IMG/VR virus record: IMGVR_UViG_3300046411_000544
Location: 1 to 29,127 of that record
Source of the DNA: a virus
DNA: 29,127 bases
Reading direction: 5' to 3' (one strand)
Shown piece after piece: positions 14,951 to 22,620 of the stretch (position 1 is the stretch's first letter; each line of letters opens with the position of its first letter). A program made the translations under genes and the position numbers. The notes beneath the pieces were generated by a model. The model had not been told where the DNA came from. It saw only the letters and a list, made by a program, of their open reading frames with translations, and searched no databases.

Positions 14951-17900
14951 GCATCATTGGATCTAATGTTCTTGCTGGTGCGTCTGGCGGTGCCGCTGAT
15001 ACTGGCTATCAGATTCAGCGTTCGCTCAGGTTTAATAGTGCTGACAGTGCGTACTTGAATAGAACTCCTTCGTCTGCAGGCAATCGCAAGACGTGGACTT
15101 GGAGCGGCTGGGTGAAGCGATCTGAACTGACAACTGATGATGCTCGTAACTATTTATTTTCCGCGCCAGACAGTGGCGGGCATTGTTCATTTTATTTTAG
15201 TGCTGACAAATTAAGGCAAAATCCTTATACGGCTGCAAATGGAAGTTTTACTACAGATGCTGTTTTTCGTGACCCGTCCGCTTGGTATCACATTGTTTAC
15301 GCTTATGACTCAACACAGTCAACTGCAACTGACAGAATCAAGCTATACGTTAATGGAGTATTGCAAACATTTTCTGCTTACAGTGCCCCAACTGAAAACC
15401 AAGATTCTCCTTTTAGTGCTGCAGCAGCGCATTACATAGGTAAGCACGCAACTGCTTCAACGTACAGTAACTTTTACTTAGCCGACGTACATTTTGTTGA
15501 CGGTCAAACACTTGCACCGACTGACTTCGGTGAGTTTGACGACAACAATGTTTGGCAACCGAAGGAGTTTTCTGGGACGTATGGCACGAATGGTTTCCAC
15601 CTAGATTTCAGCGACAACAGCAGCAACGCCGCATTGGGATACGATGCAGCGGGCAGTAACGACTGGACTGTTAATAACATTGTCGCTGCATCTAAGAACT
15701 ATGCAAATTATGTTTATGCCGGTGGTGCAACTTATAGTGCGACGGAAACTGGCAAGGCTTTTTACACAGGAGATGGAGATGATCTTTTTGACGGCACAAC
15801 AAACAATTATGTAGGTGGTGAAAATGTTTCAGGAGGGACTCTTTATTTTAGGCCAGCGACTGCAATAACAGGCGTAACTTCGATTGAGCTTTACGGCGCA
15901 TATGGCGGTGAAACTCGTGTTAATGGAAGTGTTGTAACTGTTTCGCCGTCTTGGAGTACTTCCGATCAGTATGTTTCCGTTCAAAATCCTCCTTCAACGA
16001 TAACTGAAATAAGCGTTAAAGGTGATACAGGTGTTGCAGCACGTTTAAAGGCTATTAAAGTCAATGGGGCAATGTTGGTTGATTCTCCAGCTAAAGATGT
16101 TGACAGCCTTGTAGACACGCCGACGAATTACGGCGATGACACTGGCGCGGGTGGTGAAGTCCGTGGCAACTATGCGACGTTCAATCCGTTGCTAAATCTT
16201 ATTTCTACATCAGGAGCTTTGACAAATGGAAATCTTAGATTAGAAGCAAACTCAACTGGTTTTATAAATTCAAAATCATCAATACCGGCGTCAGTTTACA
16301 ATTGCTATTGCGAAGTAAATGTAACCAACGGTGGTGGGCTTAGAGGTATTGGCGTAGGGGATGTGGAGGCGCAAATTTCTAGTGGATTTGGCTCTTATGT
16401 TACTTACAGACAAAACGGTGACGTTATTGAATATCCTGGAAACATCACATTAGGCACAGTAGCTTCTTACACTACAGGCGATCTGCTTGGAATGGCAATA
16501 AATTCAACGCAAATTCTTTTTTATAAAAATGGAACTCTTGTAGGTACATATAGCCATGGTCTAACCGGCACCTATTTTGTCATTGGCATGACGTATTATT
16601 ATGGAAGTGCGGCTGTCCTTGATTACAATTTTGGCCAACGTCCCTTCGCCTATCCCGCACCAAGTGGTTACAAGGCGTTATGCACGCAGAACCTGCCGGA
16701 GCCAACGATTGCTGATGGTTCGGATTACTTTGACACCAAGCTGTGGACCGGAGATGGCACGACCAGCAGAGCAATTACTGGTTTAAGTTTTAGCCCAGAC
16801 CTGTTATGGATTAAAAGCCGGAGTTCGGCAGGTTGGCACGCATTAGCCGACAGCGTAAGAGGTGATGGCAAAATTTTGGCTTCAAATGCAACTAACAGCG
16901 AATACAATAATTCTGATTCACAGACCGCCATTGAGTCTTTTGACTCAAATGGTTTTACCATTGGACATCAGAGCGGATGGGTTGTTAATAGCAGCAGCAC
17001 TACGATTGTTGGCTGGGCATGGGACGCAGGTGCAAACAGCAGCAAGACTTATGCCGTTACCGTCGTTTCAGATGGCGGCAACAAGTATCGCCTTGATGGT
17101 TTTGGAACGAGTGCTGTAACGCTTGATCTTGAAGAAGGCAGCACATATACATTTGACCAATCAGATAGCAGCAATGCAGGGCACCCACTGCGGTTCTCTA
17201 CAACATCTGATGGTACGCATGGCGCAGGTAGTGAATACACAACTGGTGTAACGGCTACTGGAACGCCTGGTAGTGCAGGTGCTAGCACAACGATTGTTGT
17301 AGCTTCTGGTGCACCAACGCTGTATTACTACTGCTCAGTGCATAGCGGGATGGGTGGTCAGCTTAATACGAACAGCACTGCTGGTGCAACAGTGTTGTCG
17401 GGTAGTTTGAATGATGACGTGTATGATCAAAGTCAGACTTGGAGTGGATTATGGACCGGTACAACTGGGTATGGCTCATTCACAAATCTGCACGATGCTG
17501 ATGATGATGATTTCGCACAAAGTCTAAGTGCGACTTTAACTTTTCCTTCTGCTATTTCACTTACGTCACTGCGGATCCAACATAGCTCAACCTTTGGTAC
17601 TGCCACCCTTAGTGTTAATGGCACAGATGTAACTAGCCAGCTCGCAACAAGTGGCACAAAACCATATAGCACAATCACTGGTTTTAGCTCTCTAACTTCT
17701 ATTGCAGTTACCGGGTCTGATTATCAGAGTAATGTGCATACTTTGTATAACATTGAGGTAAACGGCAGGAAACTTATTGACTCCGGCGTAAGTGTTACTG
17801 CCGTCCCATCAATCAATTCTGTAGTCCGCGCCAATCCGGCTGCTGGGTTCTCGATTGTTTCTGTAACTGAAGCGGCAGCGTCAGGCGGAAGCACCGTGGG

Positions 17901-18483
17901 CCACGGCCTGAACACGAAACCTCAAATGATCATAGAGAAAAGTAGAACTGGTTCTACGCCTTGGTACATACATCACTCTGGACTGGGTGATATGTCTGGA
18001 TCATTCCTCCGTTTTGACACTTCCGCCAAAGGAGTTGATAACGCTTGGAATTTAGTTGAGCCCACCTCTACAACTTTCGGAATTGATCCTACTTATGTGC
18101 TTGGTGACGCAAATGCTGACGTAATTTATTACCTGTTTGCCCCAGTGGAAGGCTACTCATCCATGGGCAGTTACACCGGCAACGGTTCTGCTAACGGTCC
18201 GTTTGTTTATACCGGGTTTAGGCCCGCTTTTCTTCTACGAAAAAGAACTGACTCAGCTGGGGTAGGCTGGTATTTGATAGACACAGCGCGTGATACTTAC
18301 AATGAATCTGACGCTTTTTTGGACGCGAGCGATGCTGATGCAGAAATTGCAGGTACAGATGTAGATATTCTTTCTAACGGATTCAAATTAAGAAATCCCG
18401 ATGCTGGTACAAACGCATCTAACGGCACCTACATCTACGCCTGTTTCGCCGAAAATCCCTTAAAAACCGCCCGTGCGCGGTAA
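14947..18483 (+). CDS. Large multi-domain tail fibre (LamG-like, SPRY-like, cupredoxin-like modules)
   Basis: A 1178-residue fibre. Residues about 25-190 form a concanavalin/LamG-like domain (SLRFNSADSAYLNRTPSSAG, KTWTWSGWVKR, IKLYVNGVLQTF). A SPRY-like segment ends in DYNFGQRPFAYPAPSGYKAL (near residue 560-580). Two copies of a 'LWTGDGT..RAITGLSFSPDLLWIK' / 'GLNTKPQMIIEKSR' lectin-like module follow (near 600-700 and 975-1178), the second closing with IYACFAENPLKTARAR. Between them, around residues 700-810, lies a cupredoxin-like module with His746, Cys796, His799 and Met802. Such proteins are carbohydrate- or surface-binding adhesins. It is by far the largest fibre here and the best candidate for host recognition together with J. 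Domain names are by pattern. Confidence 0.78.
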   Translation: MSIIGSNVLAGASGGAADTGYQIQRSLRFNSADSAYLNRTPSSAGNRKTWTWSGWVKRSELTTDDARNYLFSAPDSGGHCSFYFSADKLRQNPYTAANGSFTTDAVFRDPSAWYHIVYAYDSTQSTATDRIKLYVNGVLQTFSAYSAPTENQDSPFSAAAAHYIGKHATASTYSNFYLADVHFVDGQTLAPTDFGEFDDNNVWQPKEFSGTYGTNGFHLDFSDNSSNAALGYDAAGSNDWTVNNIVAASKNYANYVYAGGATYSATETGKAFYTGDGDDLFDGTTNNYVGGENVSGGTLYFRPATAITGVTSIELYGAYGGETRVNGSVVTVSPSWSTSDQYVSVQNPPSTITEISVKGDTGVAARLKAIKVNGAMLVDSPAKDVDSLVDTPTNYGDDTGAGGEVRGNYATFNPLLNLISTSGALTNGNLRLEANSTGFINSKSSIPASVYNCYCEVNVTNGGGLRGIGVGDVEAQISSGFGSYVTYRQNGDVIEYPGNITLGTVASYTTGDLLGMAINSTQILFYKNGTLVGTYSHGLTGTYFVIGMTYYYGSAAVLDYNFGQRPFAYPAPSGYKALCTQNLPEPTIADGSDYFDTKLWTGDGTTSRAITGLSFSPDLLWIKSRSSAGWHALADSVRGDGKILASNATNSEYNNSDSQTAIESFDSNGFTIGHQSGWVVNSSSTTIVGWAWDAGANSSKTYAVTVVSDGGNKYRLDGFGTSAVTLDLEEGSTYTFDQSDSSNAGHPLRFSTTSDGTHGAGSEYTTGVTATGTPGSAGASTTIVVASGAPTLYYYCSVHSGMGGQLNTNSTAGATVLSGSLNDDVYDQSQTWSGLWTGTTGYGSFTNLHDADDDDFAQSLSATLTFPSAISLTSLRIQHSSTFGTATLSVNGTDVTSQLATSGTKPYSTITGFSSLTSIAVTGSDYQSNVHTLYNIEVNGRKLIDSGVSVTAVPSINSVVRANPAAGFSIVSVTEAAASGGSTVGHGLNTKPQMIIEKSRTGSTPWYIHHSGLGDMSGSFLRFDTSAKGVDNAWNLVEPTSTTFGIDPTYVLGDANADVIYYLFAPVEGYSSMGSYTGNGSANGPFVYTGFRPAFLLRKRTDSAGVGWYLIDTARDTYNESDAFLDASDADAEIAGTDVDILSNGFKLRNPDAGTNASNGTYIYACFAENPLKTARAR

Positions 18484-18507
18484 CATTTCATTATCACCAC
18501 CACGGTC

Positions 18508-19173
18508 ATGTTCACTGTCAGCGGCAAAACGATCCAATACGATCGCGCTTGGACCCATCCAGACACTGGCGTTCACTACCCAGCTAACTGGTTGCGCCTG
18601 ACGACACTGGCCGAAAAGCAAGCTGTTGGCTTAGTCGAAGTCACAAATACAACGGCTTCGTATGACCAGCGGTTCTATTGGGGCGTTGACAACCCTAAGC
18701 AGCTAAACGATGAAGCTGTTCTCGACGAAAGCGGCAACGACACTGGTGAGGTGCAGACTGGTCTTAAGACCTTATGGAAGAACACGCAAAACGAGATTGC
18801 TGCCACCTTGCTTGCACCATCTGACTGGCGCGTGGTCAAGGTCATGGAAGTCAACAGCAGTTTTGCTAACGCCAAGTCAGCTTTGCCGTCTACTTGGCAG
18901 ACCTATCGTGCTGCTGTGCGTACAGCGTGTAACACGCGCCAAACTGAAATCGACGCTTGCACAACGGTTGATGCGTTGAAGGAACTGCTGTTTGGATCGG
19001 AACAGATCGTCAAGACCAAACAGCAGCAGCAGACTGATGAGGAAGGCAATGGCGTGGTTGACGACGATGGCAACCCTGTCATGGAAACAGTCAACGACCT
19101 TGATGACGACGGCAACATCGTGATGATCGCCAACCCAAATCTTGCTACTGCATGGCCTGACGTGCCGTCCTGA
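18508..19173 (+). CDS. Fibre-associated protein, possible tail fibre assembly chaperone
   Basis: The 221-residue product begins with a short beta module (TVSGKTIQYDRAWTHPDTGV) and ends with a helical segment, DWRVVKVMEV...LPSTWQTYRAAVRTACNTRQTEID, resembling the C-terminal 'DW...R..E........W..YR..VR' helix pair of phage tail fibre assembly chaperones. The tail of the protein is very acidic (EEGNGVVDDDGNPVMETVND). Unlike the surrounding fibres it is charged and partly helical, which fits a chaperone or adaptor that acts on the large fibre just upstream. Evidence is pattern and context only; it could instead be a virion protein. Confidence 0.6.
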   Translation: MFTVSGKTIQYDRAWTHPDTGVHYPANWLRLTTLAEKQAVGLVEVTNTTASYDQRFYWGVDNPKQLNDEAVLDESGNDTGEVQTGLKTLWKNTQNEIAATLLAPSDWRVVKVMEVNSSFANAKSALPSTWQTYRAAVRTACNTRQTEIDACTTVDALKELLFGSEQIVKTKQQQQTDEEGNGVVDDDGNPVMETVNDLDDDGNIVMIANPNLATAWPDVPS

Positions 19174-19189
19174 CGAGTTAAGATGGGCC

Positions 19190-19197
19190 AAGGAGGT
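19190..19197 (+). promoter_or_regulatory. Strong Shine-Dalgarno AAGGAGGT
   Basis: AAGGAGGT lies 5 bases before the ATG at 19203. It is the closest match to the anti-Shine-Dalgarno consensus that I noticed in the window; most other genes rely on overlaps or weak sites. This suggests independent, efficient initiation of the short protein that follows. Confidence 0.75.
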
Positions 19198-19202
19198 GTC
19201 TT

Positions 19203-19541
19203 ATGGCTGTCAGTCCTGGAACCTATAACTTCACAGTTCAGCGCAGGGCTGACCATAGTGTGACACTGCAGTTCAAGGACTCTAATAACGCTGCAATCAA
19301 TTTGACTGGTTGGACTGTGGCGGCTCAGGCATGGAATAAAGCACGCACGACAAAGCACGCAGATTTCTCTGTAACCTACACAAACAGATCGACAGGCACA
19401 ATTGCATTGAGTCTGACTGACACGCAGACTGCAGACTTCCCCGATCAAGCGTATTACGACGTCCTTCTTACTGATCCAAACGAAATCAAAGAATACTATC
19501 TAGAAGGCGTAATCGTTACTGCTCAGGGTTATACAACATGA
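19203..19541 (+). CDS. Small beta-sandwich virion protein (BppU-like/Ig-like, uncertain)
   Basis: A 112-residue protein with regularly spaced beta strands: YNFTVQRRADHSVTLQFKDS, INLTGWTVAAQAWNKARTTK, TGTIALSLTDTQTADFPDQA and YYLEGVIVTAQGYTT. The 'G.d....v.f.d..g.p.dLtG......vr' layout is common in N-terminal domains of baseplate upper proteins (BppU) and in small phage adaptor proteins. It has the best ribosome site of the window, so it may be made in larger amounts than its neighbours. Its end overlaps the next start (ATGA). A structural role near the fibres is inferred; the exact family is not certain. Confidence 0.6.
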   Translation: MAVSPGTYNFTVQRRADHSVTLQFKDSNNAAINLTGWTVAAQAWNKARTTKHADFSVTYTNRSTGTIALSLTDTQTADFPDQAYYDVLLTDPNEIKEYYLEGVIVTAQGYTT

Positions 19542-19768
19542 CAAGCGTAAACGTTACAACAACCAAGAATACAGTCACCGTCACTGGTGGTGACAGCAAG
19601 GTCGTTACAGTCACAACTGCTGGACCACAAGGTCCTCCTGGCGATTTTGGCCTCGACCAAACAGCTAAAGTAGACGGAAGCCTTATTTACTACGATGCTA
19701 CGGCAGCTAGTTTTAAGGCTGATGCCGTCAACACGACATCGACTCTGACTGACGGTGGTAATTTTTGA
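19538..19768 (+). CDS. Short collagen-like virion protein
   Basis: A 76-residue protein with Thr/Val-rich N-terminal strands (TSVNVTTTKNTVTVTGGDSK), a brief collagen-type GPQGPPGDFG stretch and a C-terminal piece SLIYYDATAASFKADAVNTT typical of marine phage fibre adaptors ('G..L.Yd..t..f'). Collagen-like Gly-X-Y runs in phage proteins usually make short trimeric linkers. Coupling to the upstream gene (ATGA overlap) and position just before a long fibre suggest it bridges small adaptor and fibre. Real gene status is supported by composition and tight packing. Confidence 0.65.
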   Translation: MTSVNVTTTKNTVTVTGGDSKVVTVTTAGPQGPPGDFGLDQTAKVDGSLIYYDATAASFKADAVNTTSTLTDGGNF

Positions 19769-19800
19769 CCACCACTAACTACCACCCCGCTTTTTGAGCC

Positions 19801-21615
19801 ATGACCATCCGCATCAAACGCCGCGTATCCGGTTCAGCCGGGGCTCCATCTTCGCTCGCCAACGCTGAAATAGCAGCAAACGAGGTAGGTGATCTCGTTG
19901 TTTATTACGGCAAAGGCACTGGTGGTGCTGGTGGTTCTGCAAGCACGATTGAGGCTTTTGGTGGTAAGGGAGCTTTCGTCTCGCTCAGCGACACACAGAC
20001 TATTACAGGCGCAAAAACCTTCAGTTCAACGGTAGCTCTTGGCGGTTCTGCTACTGCAACGACCCCTAGCAGCGGTGATGACAGCACCAGTGTTGCAACT
20101 ACGGCTTATGTCCAAGCAGAAGGATTTTTAACTGCCAACCAGACCATCACGGTTTCTGGCGACATTAGTGGCTCTGGAACGACTTCGATCACTGGCACGC
20201 TTGCCACTGTCAACAGTTCTCCTGGTACGACCTCTGGTGTAACGGTCAACGGCAAAGGTCTTGTTACTGCTATTGCAGCACTACAGGCATCTGACATTCC
20301 GTCTATTGCCCACACCAAGATCAGTGACTTTGATGCAGGCGTACAAGCAAATACTCTTGATTCGCTAGCCAATCCTACGGGCGCTGTTAGCCTTAACAGC
20401 CAAAAGATTACGAGTCTTGCAACACCCACAGCAGACTCTGATGGTGCGACTAAAGGATATGTTGACTCTGTTGCACAAGGTCTTGACGTAAAAGACTCGG
20501 TCAAAGTTGCAACTACGGCTAACATTACGCTTTCAGGCACTCAAACAATAGATGGAGTTGCTGTTAGCGCCGACGAAAGGGTTTTAGTCAAAAACCAGAG
20601 TACAGCATCTGAAAACGGATTATATTTGTGTAAGGCAGGTTCTTGGGCACGAACAGCTGATTTAGCTACTGGCGTTAATGCCGCAGGTGTGTTCGTATTT
20701 GTAGAGTCAGGCTCTACCCAAAGCGATCAAGGCTTTGTATGTACTAGCGACACCGGATCTGCCGTTGTTGGTACAAACAGCCTCGCATTTACGCAGTTCA
20801 GCGGTTCTGGCAGTTTTACTGCTGGCGACGGTTTAGACCTTAGCGGCACAACTTTCTCTGCTGACCTCAAGGCTAATTCGGGTGTCGTTATCAGCAGCGG
20901 CGAGATTGCTCTTGATCTCTCTGCTTCTAGTATTGCCGGCACTTTGGCTATCAGCGATGGTGGTACTGGTGCTACTTCCGCTAGTGCAGCTCGCAGTGCA
21001 TTAGGACTCGCAATCGGTTCTGACGTTCAAGCGCACAATGCGATCTTGGACGATCTGGCTGGTCTGACTCAAGCAGCGAACAAGCTTCCGTTCTTTGATT
21101 CTGGCTCTACTGCTGCAACCACTAATCTGACAGCTTTTGCTCGCACGCTGTTGGATGACGGCAGCGCGTCTGCTGTGCAAACGACACTTTCGTTGGTGCC
21201 GGGCACAAATATCCAGAGCTTTGACGCCGGGCTTGCCAGTATTGCCGGGCTGACGACTTCAGCTAACAAAGGTATCTATGCAACTGCATCAGACACCTAT
21301 GCGACTTTCGACCTAACTGCCTTCGGAAGAAGCATTCTTGATGATGCTGATGCTGCAGCAGTTCGTACCACGCTTGGCCTGGTCATCAACACTGATGTTC
21401 AGGGCTTCAGTTCTGTCACGAGCACCTTGGCTGGATTGTCTAGTGCCGATGGTAATTTTATCGTCGGTAATGGCAGTGCATTTACGGTTGAGTCTGGTGC
21501 AACTGCTCGTACCACTCTTGGACTTGGCTCAATTGCTACTCAAGCAGCAAACAGTGTGGCCTTAACTGGTGGCACCATTTCTTCTGGTGTCACTATCGAT
21601 GGCGGAACTTTCTAG
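19801..21615 (+). CDS. Long tail fibre protein with 62-residue repeats
   Basis: A 604-residue, Ser/Thr/Ala/Gly-rich fibre. The N-terminus (IRIKRRVSGSAGAPSSLANA) contains an anchor pattern recurrent in cyanophage fibres. The next part has modules widely found in fibres: TQTITGAKTFSSTVALGGSA, TSVATTAYVQAEGF, NSQKITSLATPTADSDGATK-GYVDS, and ISDGGTGATSASAARSALGL. Two full and one shortened copy of a 62-residue unit follow from 21001 to 21516. The C-terminus ends in VALTGGTISSGVTIDGGTF, a typical trimeric fibre tip. No enzyme domain is present. It is the last fibre gene of the late operon. Confidence 0.8.
   Translation: MTIRIKRRVSGSAGAPSSLANAEIAANEVGDLVVYYGKGTGGAGGSASTIEAFGGKGAFVSLSDTQTITGAKTFSSTVALGGSATATTPSSGDDSTSVATTAYVQAEGFLTANQTITVSGDISGSGTTSITGTLATVNSSPGTTSGVTVNGKGLVTAIAALQASDIPSIAHTKISDFDAGVQANTLDSLANPTGAVSLNSQKITSLATPTADSDGATKGYVDSVAQGLDVKDSVKVATTANITLSGTQTIDGVAVSADERVLVKNQSTASENGLYLCKAGSWARTADLATGVNAAGVFVFVESGSTQSDQGFVCTSDTGSAVVGTNSLAFTQFSGSGSFTAGDGLDLSGTTFSADLKANSGVVISSGEIALDLSASSIAGTLAISDGGTGATSASAARSALGLAIGSDVQAHNAILDDLAGLTQAANKLPFFDSGSTAATTNLTAFARTLLDDGSASAVQTTLSLVPGTNIQSFDAGLASIAGLTTSANKGIYATASDTYATFDLTAFGRSILDDADAAAVRTTLGLVINTDVQGFSSVTSTLAGLSSADGNFIVGNGSAFTVESGATARTTLGLGSIATQAANSVALTGGTISSGVTIDGGTF
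21001..21516 (+). repeat. Tandem protein repeat in fibre (62, 62 and 48 residues)
   Basis: Unit 1 (21001-21186), unit 2 (21187-21372) and a shortened unit 3 (21373-21516) each begin LxLxxxxxxQ and share an LAGL/IAGL element about 20 residues in. Units 1 and 2 also share a TAFxRxxLDD element. The third lacks about 14 residues. Protein-level similarity is clear, while the DNA is diverged. Confidence 0.75.
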
Positions 21616-21635
21616 TCAACCCGCTACTGTGCTCA

Positions 21636-22025
21636 ATGAAAACGCTTCTAACTCTTCCAATGATCAAGCGTCTAGTTGTGAGTGGTGCCGTCATTTCGGC
21701 AGCTGCATTGGCATCGCCTGTACTCGCAGGTCCTTACGTCAACGTTGAGAACAACGCCGGTTTTACTGGCGCTGACTTCAACGGTTCAGTAACTGATGCT
21801 CATGTTGGTTACGAAGGTGGCGACGGCGTTTATGGCTTCTACGTGCAGGGTGGTCCTGCTTTTGTCCAGCCTGATGGTGATGACGGCGAATTTGAGCTGT
21901 CTGGCAAGATCGGCGGAAGCGTCCAAGCTACTGAGCAGTTTGGTGCTTACGGCGAAATCAGTTTCATGACTGGCGATGACGACGCTTCTTATGGCACCAA
22001 AGTTGGCGTCAAGTACAACTTTTGA
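21636..22025 (+). CDS. Small outer-membrane beta-barrel-like protein with signal peptide
   Basis: A 129-residue protein; an in-frame ATG at 21660 gives 121 residues and a more usual signal peptide (MIKRLVVSGAVISAAALASP then VLA before GPYV). The mature part, about 100 residues, is a run of amphipathic beta strands separated by Asp/Gly turns: PYVNVENNAGFTG, SVTDAHVGYEG, VYGFYVQGGPAF, FELSGKIGGSVQAT, FGAYGEISFM, and the final TKVGVKYNF. The last strand alternates hydrophobic residues and ends in Phe, like the signal used by the outer-membrane insertion machinery. Six strands would make a very small barrel. It is acidic. An envelope function in the infected cyanobacterium is inferred; the true role is unknown. 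Confidence 0.65.
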   Translation: MKTLLTLPMIKRLVVSGAVISAAALASPVLAGPYVNVENNAGFTGADFNGSVTDAHVGYEGGDGVYGFYVQGGPAFVQPDGDDGEFELSGKIGGSVQATEQFGAYGEISFMTGDDDASYGTKVGVKYNF

Positions 22026-22051
22026 GCTAGTCTAGAAACAAACTAGATGCG

Positions 22052-22079
22052 CCCCCTGTCTCACACCAGGGGGTTTTTT
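22052..22079 (+). terminator. Rho-independent terminator of the late operon
   Basis: CCCCCTG (22052-22058) pairs perfectly with CAGGGGG (22067-22073) around an 8-base loop and is followed directly by six T. It lies 27 bases after the beta-barrel gene and should end the long structural transcript. The AGGGGG of the 3' arm is also the only Shine-Dalgarno-like sequence before the ATG at 22083. Confidence 0.85.
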
Positions 22080-22082
22080 ATT

Positions 22083-22319
22083 ATGCAAAAACTGTTCAAC
22101 GTCATGGCCGTGGCATCCTTCGTGATGTCTGGAACGTTAGTTGCTGGCGTCGTGGTGTTTTATTCCAACATCCCGTCGATCACCAAGCATTACATGAGCC
22201 AGCTGCAGGAAGAGCTAGGCAAGATGGTGACTGACAAGCTGCCTGTTCAGCTGGACAAGGCAATGCCAAAGCTGCCGACTAGCACCGGACCAGCTGTGCC
22301 AATCAAGTCACCATTTTAG
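22083..22319 (+). CDS. Small single-pass membrane protein of unknown function
   Basis: Starting at the ATG at 22083 gives 78 residues. A longer start at 22047 would run through the terminator hairpin and is unlikely. Residues 1-26 form one hydrophobic helix (FNVMAVASFVMSGTLVAGVV), followed by an amphipathic stretch (KHYMSQLQEELGKMVTDKLP) and a Pro-rich end with TSTGPAVPIKSPF. I recall similar small proteins ending in TGPAVP in marine cyanophages, but have no function to offer. A holin or envelope anchor is possible. It directly follows the terminator and its 3' end overlaps the convergent minus-strand gene by 17 bases. Confidence 0.65.
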   Translation: MQKLFNVMAVASFVMSGTLVAGVVVFYSNIPSITKHYMSQLQEELGKMVTDKLPVQLDKAMPKLPTSTGPAVPIKSPF

Positions 22320-22620
22320 TTTGAGCGGTTGGATCATCGTCATGAGCTTCAGGTCCGAAACCTTCAGCCTTGATCCGTTCAGTCAAGTGCGGTTCTGGCG
22401 CGGGTGCTTGCGATTTCTGCTCAAACGACGTCAGCCACTCTCGTAGCGCATCACCTGTTGGCGTACCTTTTGGCCATTTAACGTGCCGCAAGATCATTTT
22501 ATGATCAGTGAAGAGGCGAGAGGATCTGCCACTGAGTACGGTGTAGCTAATTTCAGGTCCTTCACGTCTACGGGTACGTTCAATCCAAAGCTGACCCGCA
22601 ACAAACCGCTCTGCCTTCAT
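22303..22620 (-). CDS. Conserved small phage protein of unknown function
   Basis: The ATG at 22620 gives 105 residues: KAERFVAGQLWIERTRRREG, PEISYTVLSGRSSRLFTDHK, LRHVKWPKGTPTGDALREWL and an acidic, Pro-rich end. The protein has ordinary amino-acid composition with two Trp and a folded-looking N-terminal two thirds. I have the impression of related proteins in cyanophages, which is why I accept it as a gene on the minus strand. Its start codon shares the palindrome CATG with the plus-strand gene starting at 22619, and its end overlaps the plus-strand gene at 22083-22319. A longer start at 22686 would lie deep inside the opposite gene. Function unknown. Confidence 0.6.
   Translation of the reverse strand: MKAERFVAGQLWIERTRRREGPEISYTVLSGRSSRLFTDHKMILRHVKWPKGTPTGDALREWLTSFEQKSQAPAPEPHLTERIKAEGFGPEAHDDDPTAQTKMVT

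Noticed and set aside
20106-20540. Minus-strand open frame of 144 codons opposite the fibre gene
   Set aside because: Pro/Val/Ala-rich shadow of a Ser/Thr/Gly-rich fibre; similar shadows occur all along the fibre block.
22021-22048. Inverted repeat CTAGT...ACTAG before the terminator
   Set aside because: The arms are only 5 bases and AT-rich, and the stronger GC hairpin immediately downstream explains termination on its own.
22047-22082. Upstream ATG at 22047 as start of the small membrane protein
   Set aside because: Its first codons would be the terminator stem and loop; the ATG at 22083 leaves a typical short N-terminus before the hydrophobic helix.
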